Shown piece by piece: positions 7,818-15,872 of a stretch of DNA of 64,000 bases. The notes beneath the pieces are model-generated. The model ran no database searches, was not told where the DNA came from, and was given only the letters and a program-made list of their open reading frames with translations. The translations under genes were made by a program, and so were the position numbers. The DNA is from Flavobacterium gelatinilyticum (lineage in GTDB: Bacteria > Bacteroidota > Bacteroidia > Flavobacteriales > Flavobacteriaceae), in assembly GCF_027111295.1 (NCBI RefSeq), contig NZ_CP114287.1:124001-188000 (forward strand), read 5' to 3'. The number at the start of each line of letters is the position of its first letter. Position 1 is the first letter of the stretch.

Positions 7818-10430
7818 TTATTTTTCAAGAACTACGGTTTTACCTGTAAAGTTTATTCTTCCTGTTTGAATATCCTTAGAGCCGTCAGGTTGTTTTCCTC
7901 CTGTAGAAATGGTAAACCAGCCCGGTTCTATAACACGCTCTTTTTTCTTGTTGATCATAGAAAGCTGTCTTGGCGTGATAGTAAAAGAAACAGTTTTAGT
8001 TTCGCCTTTTTTAAGATGGATTCTTTCAAAACCCTCTAATTGCCAGATCGGGCGTGGAGTAGAGGCTTTCTCATCTTTTAAATACAATTGGGCAACTTCA
8101 TCTCCGTCACGTTCTCCGGTATTGGTTACATCAACAGTAACTTTAAAATCGCTTTGAGAATTTATATCTTTTGGAAGCTGTAAATTAGAATATTGAAAAC
8201 TAGTATAACTCAGGCCAAAACCAAAAGGATACAAAGGTGTTTTACGAAAGTAACGGTACGTTCTGCCCTGCATATCATAATTCTCAAATTCAGGAAGCTG
8301 ATCTGTAGATTTGTAATACGTAACAGGAAGTCTTCCAGCCGGATTGTAATCTCCAAAAAGAACATCTGCAATGGCATTTCCGCCCTGCTGTCCCGGATAT
8401 CCCGCAGTAAGAATGGCAGGCAGGTTATCATTGGCCCAGTTAACAGAAATCGCACTTCCATTAATTAAAACCAAAATAACAGGTTTTCCTGCCGCATAAA
8501 CGGCTTTCATAAGTTCCTCCTGATTAGATGGCAGATCCAGGCTGGTTCGGTCTCCGCCATCAAAACCAGCTGCTTCAACTTTCATTTCTTCTCCTTCCAG
8601 ACGCTCGTTTAATCCCAATACCAGTATGACAGCATCGGCCTCACGGGCTGTATCAACCGCTTCTTGTACTAAGTTTTCCTGTGGTTCAGCCCATAACAAC
8701 TGTGCAATGGCATCTCCGTAGAAATTTTGGTATTTAATTTCTATTTTATATTTTTTTCCTGCTTCTAAATCTATATTCTGTGGACGAAAGCGTGGATGGT
8801 GGTTGTTTTTTCCGCCTGTACTTTTTCCTCCTTCAATCTCAACAGTCATGAAAGGTTTTGACCATTCTGAAATAGTATAAGTTCCTGTTTTTGGAACCGT
8901 AAGATAACCAGTCCATTTTACGCTGTATCGGCCCATTTTCAAACGAGGATCTGGTGTATTGATATCCCATTGAAAATCAACATTATCATCTATACGCGTA
9001 AAAAGAGGTTTTCCATTCCATTCGGTATTATCATAATATTCTCCGGTAAGTCCCTGTCTGCCGTTTTCATTCTGAAAATAAACAGACGGTATAATTTTCA
9101 TTGCCGGAACTCCTTTTGCCAGATCGGTTCCTTTGGCATACAGCACTTTGGTATTGGGTTCGAGTTTGTTTTGAATTCCCTTTAAAACAGTTACGGGATT
9201 AATTGGCACACCGCTGTAATTTCCCCATAAGGATTGAATGTCATCTGCATTTGGACCTATTACGGCAATTGTTTTGATATTTTTAGAAAGAGGCAGTGTA
9301 TTGTGCTGGTTTTTCAAAAGAACGATACTTTTTTGCGAAGCTGTTCTGGCAAGCCAGTCGTGCGCCGGATTGTTGTTTACAGAATATGGAATTTGAGCGA
9401 AAGGGACGATCTGGTCCGGATCAAACATTCCCAGTTTAAAGCGTGCTGTAAATAAACGCTTGACTGCAATATCAATATCTGCTTCGGTAATTAATTTACG
9501 GTCAACAGCTTCTTTTAAAGATTTAAAACTGCTGCCGCATTCCAGATCCAAACCGTTTTTTACCGCTAAAGCAGAAGCACTTGCAGCATCATTTGTAATT
9601 TTATGATATTTCCAGATATCAGTTACGGCACCGCAGTCAGAAACAATGTAACCGTTAAATCCCCAGACATTTCTAAGAATATTAAAAAGAAACGGACTTG
9701 CGCTGCAGGATTCTCCCCTAAAACGGTTGTAAGCACCCATTACAGAGTAAACATGTCCCTCTTTTACCAGTGTTCTAAAGGCAGGGAGATAGGTTTCATA
9801 AAGGTCGATTTCACTTGTATTGGCATCAAAAAAATGACGTGAAGGCTCTGGTCCGGAATGCACTGCATAGTGTTTGGCGGTAGCAATTGTTTTTAAATAT
9901 TTTTCATTTTTGCCCTGAAGCCCGTTTACGTAGTTAAGACCTAACTGGCTGGTAAGATACGGATCTTCTCCATAAGTTTCGTGACCTCGTCCCCAGCGCG
10001 GATCGCGAAAAATATTCACATTTGGCGACCAGAATGTCAAGCCCTGGTACATACCGTGCTGGCCTCTTCGCAAATATTCATGATGTTTGGCACGGGCTTC
10101 ATCAGAAATTACATTGGCAGCATCAAATACTAATTGGCGGTCCCAGGAAGAGGCAATTGAAATAGATTGTGGAAAAACAGTCGCATATCCCGCGCGGGCA
10201 ACACCGTGAAGAGATTCGTTCCACCAGTTGTACTCAGGAATTCCTAAGCGGTCAATTGCCGGTGCTGCATCCATCAGCTGGTTAATTTTTTCGTCTAATG
10301 ACATTCTTGAAACGAGATCATTGACACGTTGATCTGTTGACAGATTCGGATTTTTAAACGGAAAATTTTCTTGCGCAGAGGTGGTTAAAGCAAAAAAATG
10401 AAGTGCAATGATAATGGAAATTTTTTTCAT
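7818..10430 (-). CDS. Glycoside hydrolase family 3 with PA14 domain (beta-glucosidase/xylosidase)
   Basis: An 870-residue exported exo-acting glycosidase. Signal peptide residues 1-19 end in a TTSAQ cleavage region. The GH3 N-terminal barrel (~20-340) contains FWSPNVNIFRDPRWGRGHE, KHYAVHSGPEPSRH and the nucleophile motif IVSDCGAVTD with Asp ~265. The alpha/beta sandwich domain follows from ~370 (SIVLLKN, IAVIGPNAD). A PA14 carbohydrate-binding domain is inserted at ~460-590 (GLTGEYYDN, KWTGYLTVPKTGTYTI). The domain then resumes with GLNERLEGEEMKVE (acid/base region) and GGDRTSLDLP, and a C-terminal Fn3-like domain closes the protein. The RWGRGHE and GGDRTSLDLP variants are commonest in beta-xylosidase-like GH3 enzymes, but family 3 is polyspecific. 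It lies beside the galactan PUL yet is separated by a pseudogene and the regulator, so a role on side chains is only an inference. Confidence 0.93.
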   Translation of the reverse strand: MKKISIIIALHFFALTTSAQENFPFKNPNLSTDQRVNDLVSRMSLDEKINQLMDAAPAIDRLGIPEYNWWNESLHGVARAGYATVFPQSISIASSWDRQLVFDAANVISDEARAKHHEYLRRGQHGMYQGLTFWSPNVNIFRDPRWGRGHETYGEDPYLTSQLGLNYVNGLQGKNEKYLKTIATAKHYAVHSGPEPSRHFFDANTSEIDLYETYLPAFRTLVKEGHVYSVMGAYNRFRGESCSASPFLFNILRNVWGFNGYIVSDCGAVTDIWKYHKITNDAASASALAVKNGLDLECGSSFKSLKEAVDRKLITEADIDIAVKRLFTARFKLGMFDPDQIVPFAQIPYSVNNNPAHDWLARTASQKSIVLLKNQHNTLPLSKNIKTIAVIGPNADDIQSLWGNYSGVPINPVTVLKGIQNKLEPNTKVLYAKGTDLAKGVPAMKIIPSVYFQNENGRQGLTGEYYDNTEWNGKPLFTRIDDNVDFQWDINTPDPRLKMGRYSVKWTGYLTVPKTGTYTISEWSKPFMTVEIEGGKSTGGKNNHHPRFRPQNIDLEAGKKYKIEIKYQNFYGDAIAQLLWAEPQENLVQEAVDTAREADAVILVLGLNERLEGEEMKVEAAGFDGGDRTSLDLPSNQEELMKAVYAAGKPVILVLINGSAISVNWANDNLPAILTAGYPGQQGGNAIADVLFGDYNPAGRLPVTYYKSTDQLPEFENYDMQGRTYRYFRKTPLYPFGFGLSYTSFQYSNLQLPKDINSQSDFKVTVDVTNTGERDGDEVAQLYLKDEKASTPRPIWQLEGFERIHLKKGETKTVSFTITPRQLSMINKKKERVIEPGWFTISTGGKQPDGSKDIQTGRINFTGKTVVLEK

Positions 10431-10454
10431 GGTTTTTTGGCAGTGTTAGATATA

Positions 10455-10472
10455 TTCTGTCCTAAAACAGAA
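10455..10472. promoter_or_regulatory. Inverted repeat upstream of GH3 gene
   Basis: TTCTGT and ACAGAA form a perfect 6-bp inverted repeat with a 6-nt spacer, 25-42 bp upstream of the GH3 start. It could be an operator for the GH3 gene or a short hairpin; it is too short to be sure. Confidence 0.3.
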
Positions 10473-10531
10473 CTTTTTAAGTTGTAGGAGTTTAGAGTTC
10501 TAAATGTAAGATAAATTGTTGTATAAAGTGA

Positions 10532-10999
10532 GCAACAGCGTTTTTTATTAATTATCGTGCAAGACAGTTTGTAAAGAACGAAAAAGAGTTTGCAAAATTT
10601 TTAATACCAGATATGTCATATCCCGGCAGGTTTGTCTGGAAAAAAAGCGAAACAATTTCTCCCATAAAAAATAAATACTACAAAGGCAGGGTTATTGTTT
10701 TGGTCGATGAAGATACACAAAGTGCTTCCGAATTTGCGTCTATGATGTTTCAGGCTGGTGATAAAGCAACTACCATAGGTTCTCAAACTTCTGGAGCAGA
10801 CGGAAATGTCTCGCACAATGAATTTCTGGGATATCAATCGCTGATTACAGGAATAGGCGTGTTTTATCCGGATAAAACTGAAACGCAGCGAGTAGGAATT
10901 AAAATAGATCTTGTAATACGTCCAACCATAAAAGGAATGGTGGAGGGGAGAGATGAGATTTTGGAAAAAGCTGTAGAGTTTGCCGCCCTTAATCCTTAA
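10532..10999 (+). pseudogene. S41 family peptidase, C-terminal remnant
   Basis: This frame encodes the end of a C-terminal processing-type (S41) peptidase. Homology-like sequence begins upstream of the first ATG: EKEFAKFLIPDMSYPGRFVW spans the ATG at 10613 and is open back to a stop at 10529. The catalytic-core tail follows: YKGRVIVLVDEDTQSASEFA, containing the Ser of the S-A-S-E-F motif, then SQTSGADGNVS and a GVKIDLVIRPT-like end (here GIKIDLVIRPT). A full family member has several hundred more residues (PDZ and tail domains) that are absent; immediately upstream is the GH3 promoter region. The first ATG lies in mid-domain, so a functional protein is unlikely. I read it as a 5'-truncated remnant, perhaps left by a deletion when the GH3 gene arrived. 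Confidence 0.8.
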
Positions 11000-11013
11000 A
11001 ATATTTGGTAAAT

Positions 11014-11043
11014 TAAGCAGAAGTACTCAAAAACTGCTGCTTA
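11014..11043. terminator. Hairpin between S41 remnant and HTCS gene
   Basis: TAAGCAG (11014-11020) pairs with CTGCTTA (11037-11043) around a 16-nt loop; the right arm includes the stop codon of the reverse-strand sensor gene. It probably serves as a terminator between convergent units. Confidence 0.5.
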
Positions 11044-14000
11044 TTTAAGGTCTCTTTTTTGGGTGACATTTAGTTCCTTATTAAAAGAATTTCTGTATTT
11101 TTTGATGTATTCTGAAGGTTTCATGCCAAACAGTTTTACAAACTGCTGACGGAAATACCGCTGATCTTCGATACCAACCTGAGGGCCAACCTGTGCTATA
11201 TTGATGTTTTCGGTAAGCATAATTACAGCGGCTCTTCGGATTCTTATCGACCTGATAAAAACATTTACCGTTTGTCCTGAAATGGCTTTGATTTTTTTGT
11301 AAAGGCTGGAATGACTCATACCCATCGCAGTAGAGAAGCTCTTTAAGTTGAATTCTGTGTTTTCAAGATTAGCTTCGACGATTTCGATGCATTTATCAAG
11401 AAACTCTTTGTATTCAAGAGGAACTTTATTGACGTTTTCACGAAGTGTTATGCTGTCCAGGAAATACCTGCGCAGCTGCCCTCTGTTTCGAAGGACAGAA
11501 TCAACCCTTGCCAGAAGCAAATCACTGTCAAAAGGTTTGGTAACATAATCATCGGCGCCTTCTGTAATACTTTGCAGATGAATGTCATTACTGCTCGCAG
11601 CTGTGAGCAGTATAACCGTAATATGACTCAGATCATCATTCTGCTTGATTTTTTTGCACAAATCCAAACCGTTCATGCCCTCCATAGAAATATCACTCAG
11701 AACAATATCCGGCATATGTTTTTCTACAAGTTTTAATCCGTCAAGGCCATTAAAAGCGGTATATACAATATAGTTTTTGGAGAAAAGCTTCACGAGATAC
11801 TGGTTCATCTCAGGATTATCTTCAACAATTAACAAAACCCTTTTTGCAGTAACTAACTCTTCCTGTAGATTTTCCGGAAATGAAGATTCTGTTGTTTCAA
11901 ATGTGTTTTGCTGTGCGGCAGGCATTCCTTCAAGAAGTTCTCCCACAAGCGTTGACATCTGCGGATTCTCATTTATACTCAGTTCTTCAAAATGACTGTT
12001 CCCTTTTGGAAGTATAATGCTGAAAGAAGTTCCTTCTCCAACTTTACTTTTACAGGTTAACGAGCCATGATGTTTGGTCACGAAATATTTGGCAATGTAA
12101 AGCCCTATTCCAAAACCATTACTGCTTTTGGATTGAAGCTGCTTGAATTTTTCAAAAATAGTGTCAATATCATTTTCATTAATACCGCTTCCGGTATCCG
12201 ATATAATTATGGAAACATCAAAGTCGTTCTCAATTATTTCAATGGTTATCGATCCCTCAGAAGGAGTGAATTTGAATGCATTTGAAATTAGATTGAAAAG
12301 TGTGATTTCTATTTTTTCATAATCGCCGTATATTTCAGCCGGTGTTTCTTTTTCAATAAACCTATAGTCTAACTGTTTAGCTGCCGCCATTTGTGTAAAG
12401 CTTTCATAAATTTCACGGCATAGTGTATTTAGGTTAATCTTCGAAATTTTGAGTTGATCGAGATCTGTCTCTGCTTTTCTAAACAGCAGCAACTGATCTG
12501 TAAGACTCAGTAAACGTTTCGCATTTTTATAAGCCAGATTAAGGTCAAGATCGTCTTTTGAATGTTTTTTTCTTTGAATTGCACTTTTAAGCGGATTTAT
12601 AATTAAAGACAAAGGCGTACGCAGTTCATGCGCCATATAGGTAAACATCGAGAATTGTTTCTCGGCATGTTCTTTGTCTTTTTTATGTTCCATTCGGGCA
12701 AGTTTTATCTCATAGCGAAGTCTTTCCTTATTTTTATGATAGCCTACATAGACATAGATTGCTGCCACAGCTGCGATTAAATAAAATGTATAAGCCCACC
12801 ATGTTCTGTACCAGGGCGGCAGGATTTTTACTGCAGCCAGTGCCACCTCGTTTGTCCAATTGCCAAAAACATCCGTTGTCTTTACTTTAAAAACATAAGT
12901 TCCTTCAGTCAGCCTTGAATAATTTGCTCTGTTTTCTTTTGATGTATAATTCCAGTTTTTATCCCAGCCTTCCAGAAAGTAAGCCGTATTTATTTTTTCA
13001 GAATTGACATAATCAAGATAAACAAAATCAAAACTTAATGCCGATTTTTCATAAGGAAGTTCGACACCGCTTATCATTTCGAGATTTTTTTCTGTAATAT
13101 ACGGGCTGTTCAATTTTAGAGACTCATTGTTTACCAGCAGATCGTTTAATAAAAACCGTCCCGTATTTTTTTTGTCTTTTATACTGTCAGGATGAAAAAC
13201 ATTGAATCCGTTTATGCCGCCAAAAATAAACTCGCCTGTAGAAAGTTTCGTACCGGCATTCCAGCTGAATTGACTTCCCTGGAGCCCATCTGTGACGCCA
13301 AAATTTCTGAAAGTTTTGTTTTTAGGATTAAATCGTGAAATTCCATGGTACGTACTCATCCATAAATTCCCGTTTTTGTCTTCCAGCAGCCGAAGGATTG
13401 TATTACTTGAAAGACCATTCTCGGTTGTGAATTTTTTATAAGTTCTTGTTTTTCTGTTAAATAAAAGCAGACCGCCTTCGACTGTACCAATCCAGAGATT
13501 ATTATTTTGATCTTCTGTAATACAGCGAATGTTATAATCAGAATGATAGTGTTTTACTTTTTTTGTTTTTGAATCTATTTCGAAAAAAGAATTGAATGTA
13601 CCGCCCCAGATTTTTCCGTCTTTGGTTTCATACAAACAAGTTACATCACGCAGTGTATTGCTGTAGCAGACGAATTTGTTTTGTTTCCGGTCAAACTGAT
13701 ATAAAGCTCCTGCATTTGTTACAGCGAGCCACAGCGTTTTTTTCGAATCCAAAAAGAGCAGCCATGATTCTTGTTCTGCTTTTTTAGTGTATTGGTTATA
13801 GATTGAAAAATTTTGAATTGCTTTTGATTTTGGATCAATGCGGCACACACCGCCTTTCCACATAGCCACCCAAATCGCATTATCAGAATCCCTGACGATG
13901 CTGGTCACAAAATTGCTCTGAATTTTTCTGCCCGAGGGCGATGAAGCAGAGTAAACATCGTAAGTATTTTGTTTTCTGTTCCAGTATCGTATTCCCGATC

Positions 14001-15102
14001 CATCTGTGCCAATCCATATATTTTTCTTTTCATCTTCACAAAACGAAAGCATAAAGTTTGCAGCAGGATCTTCGTCTTCTTTATTCGTAAGCGGGTCCCT
14101 GCTTTTAAAATGATTAAAATAAAGTGGTTTTTTCCCCATCATGCTTACACCGCCGCGCAGGGTTCCAAACCACATTTCTCCGTTTCTGCTTTCGAAAATA
14201 TCATATATGGATTTACTTTTAAGCAATGCAGCAGGACCGCTGGCAATATATAAAACAGGAGCAGTCTGATTTTTTTTAAGCGTATAAAGACCCGCACCGT
14301 CAGTGGCAATCCAGAGTCTGTTTTCCTGCTGAAAAAAATCTCTTACCACTGTTTTTTCCAGAAAGTAATTTTTAGAATACGTATTTAGCTTTTCATTATA
14401 TAAGTAAGCCCCTTCGTCTGATCCAATCCAGAGGCCTTCATTTGTCAGTTTAATACAATTTGCCCCTGTTATGGCAGTGTTAAGAAGCGTTAGTTTTTTC
14501 GATTTGATGTCGTACTGGCACAGACCGGTTCCTGTTATAAAAACATAAAAAGTTTGTTTTTGAGCATTATAAGCTATTGATCTTGCAATATATTTTAGTT
14601 TTCCATTAAAAGGCACCGCAGTTCCGGTTTTTTCGCCTTCTTTAAAAATTACTACGGCTTCTTTTGTCGCAACGACAATGATGTGCAGGGAATGTACAGC
14701 AATTATTTCGTAGGCAGTAACGTTTAAAGGCTTGATTTTTTTGTTAATATCATAATATTGCAGCGGTTTAAAGGAGGATCGTTCTGCATTAAAAACAACA
14801 GGACCGGCAGTGGTGCCTATCCAGAGATTATTTTCAAAGTCACCTTCAATACAGCTTATGGCATTCCCCTGAATCGAATTGGGATCTGTGTGAATATGAC
14901 GGTAAATTTTAAAATCGTTTCCATCATATCGGTTCAGCCCATCAAAAGTTCCAAACCACATATACCCATTTTGATCCTGATATATTGATGCAGCAGAATT
15001 ATTAGAAAGTCCCGATGAAATATCAAGATGCTTTATTGGATAATTCTGCCCCAATGCACTTATAGAAAGAAGAATAATAAGAAAGGACTTTAGATTAACC
15101 AT
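11041..15102 (-). CDS. Hybrid two-component system sensor/AraC regulator of the galactan PUL
   Basis: A one-protein two-component system of 1353 residues. I chose the ATG at 15102 because MVNLKSFLIILLSISALGQN is a good signal sequence; the frame runs 20 codons further upstream. Order of domains: periplasmic two-component propeller repeats (~25-720, many D-x-x-G-x-x-W-x-G-T blades such as DQNGYMWFGTFDGLNRYDG), a Y_Y_Y domain (~725-760), a membrane helix (~768-790), HisKA with MAHELRTPLS (His ~825), HATPase with NLISNAFKF and SDTGSGI, a receiver with phospho-Asp ~1137 (IVLSDISMEGMNG), and a C-terminal AraC DNA-binding domain (~1245-1345). Such HTCS proteins sense oligosaccharides directly in the periplasm and activate the neighbouring PUL. 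It is divergent from susC, which strongly suggests it senses galacto-oligosaccharides. Confidence 0.95.
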   Translation of the reverse strand: MVNLKSFLIILLSISALGQNYPIKHLDISSGLSNNSAASIYQDQNGYMWFGTFDGLNRYDGNDFKIYRHIHTDPNSIQGNAISCIEGDFENNLWIGTTAGPVVFNAERSSFKPLQYYDINKKIKPLNVTAYEIIAVHSLHIIVVATKEAVVIFKEGEKTGTAVPFNGKLKYIARSIAYNAQKQTFYVFITGTGLCQYDIKSKKLTLLNTAITGANCIKLTNEGLWIGSDEGAYLYNEKLNTYSKNYFLEKTVVRDFFQQENRLWIATDGAGLYTLKKNQTAPVLYIASGPAALLKSKSIYDIFESRNGEMWFGTLRGGVSMMGKKPLYFNHFKSRDPLTNKEDEDPAANFMLSFCEDEKKNIWIGTDGSGIRYWNRKQNTYDVYSASSPSGRKIQSNFVTSIVRDSDNAIWVAMWKGGVCRIDPKSKAIQNFSIYNQYTKKAEQESWLLFLDSKKTLWLAVTNAGALYQFDRKQNKFVCYSNTLRDVTCLYETKDGKIWGGTFNSFFEIDSKTKKVKHYHSDYNIRCITEDQNNNLWIGTVEGGLLLFNRKTRTYKKFTTENGLSSNTILRLLEDKNGNLWMSTYHGISRFNPKNKTFRNFGVTDGLQGSQFSWNAGTKLSTGEFIFGGINGFNVFHPDSIKDKKNTGRFLLNDLLVNNESLKLNSPYITEKNLEMISGVELPYEKSALSFDFVYLDYVNSEKINTAYFLEGWDKNWNYTSKENRANYSRLTEGTYVFKVKTTDVFGNWTNEVALAAVKILPPWYRTWWAYTFYLIAAVAAIYVYVGYHKNKERLRYEIKLARMEHKKDKEHAEKQFSMFTYMAHELRTPLSLIINPLKSAIQRKKHSKDDLDLNLAYKNAKRLLSLTDQLLLFRKAETDLDQLKISKINLNTLCREIYESFTQMAAAKQLDYRFIEKETPAEIYGDYEKIEITLFNLISNAFKFTPSEGSITIEIIENDFDVSIIISDTGSGINENDIDTIFEKFKQLQSKSSNGFGIGLYIAKYFVTKHHGSLTCKSKVGEGTSFSIILPKGNSHFEELSINENPQMSTLVGELLEGMPAAQQNTFETTESSFPENLQEELVTAKRVLLIVEDNPEMNQYLVKLFSKNYIVYTAFNGLDGLKLVEKHMPDIVLSDISMEGMNGLDLCKKIKQNDDLSHITVILLTAASSNDIHLQSITEGADDYVTKPFDSDLLLARVDSVLRNRGQLRRYFLDSITLRENVNKVPLEYKEFLDKCIEIVEANLENTEFNLKSFSTAMGMSHSSLYKKIKAISGQTVNVFIRSIRIRRAAVIMLTENINIAQVGPQVGIEDQRYFRQQFVKLFGMKPSEYIKKYRNSFNKELNVTQKRDLK

Positions 15103-15389
15103 AGATTTTTTTTTAAACGCCTGCTTTGATATGAAAATAGAAAATCTAATCTCAAAACTCAATCAATTTTTAGATGGATGCCAAATCAGTATATTTTGCG
15201 AAAATAATGATTTAGTATATAAGGTGTAAAAGTAACATTTGTTTTTCAGATAAATTTCAGGCTCCTGTTTCGAACTGTTTTTTCTCATATAAAAATTAAG
15301 ATTTTGATCTTTTTTAAATAAATTTTAGAAAAAAATGCACCAATTAAAAATTTCAATTTAAAGGATTATTAAATATAATATTTTAACGG

Positions 15390-15416
15390 CGATTCTTTTA
15401 GAGAGTCGTTTTTTTT
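15390..15416 (+). terminator. Orphan intrinsic terminator in HTCS-susC intergenic region
   Basis: CGATTCT (15390-15396) pairs with AGAGTCG (15402-15408, one G-T pair) and is followed by eight T. No forward gene precedes it: the sensor gene runs the other way and starts at 15102. It implies a short forward transcript upstream of susC, or a relic. The rest of the 770-bp intergenic region upstream of it is AT-rich with no recognisable ORF. Confidence 0.55.
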
Positions 15417-15530
15417 GCTGTAAAAAATTGACAAATATGTTTTTATTCAGCTTTATAAATATGCTTTTACGAAATTGTCCCCTTTTATAAATGAATTTTT
15501 CCCTGTCTTAAAAACTTGTTGCAGCCTTAA

Positions 15531-15562
15531 TTTGCAGTCTGAGTTGATAACTATAACGTTTG
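15531..15562 (+). promoter_or_regulatory. Candidate susC promoter
   Basis: TTTG at 15531-15534 followed after 19 bp by TAACGTTTG at 15554-15562, a near match to the Bacteroidota TTTG-N17-20-TAnnTTTG promoter (one extra base in the -7 box). It would give a leader of about 300 nt before susC. That leader includes a perfect 8-bp hairpin, CTGTAAAA/TTTTACAG (15766-15773 and 15787-15794). Confidence 0.4.
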
Positions 15563-15872
15563 AATAATGCTATTCTAAATTTTGTTCAAAAAAAGTCAGC
15601 GAAAGAAACTAACACATTATGCTAACCTAAAACCAATTTTAAAAATGATCAGTACTTCAATTAAAACCTAAAGCAGAAATCCTTTTTCTCATTTTAAACG
15701 ATAGTGTAAACCTTATCGAATACGCGCATTTATAATCTTAAGAATTGATTTCTGAAAAAAAACATCTGTAAAAGAAAGTCTCATTTTTTTACAGGTTATA
15801 TTTCGGTGCAGTTATTTTGATAACCGTCACTAATTCACAAAAACTAACTTAAACCAGCCCAATTAAAAAAGT

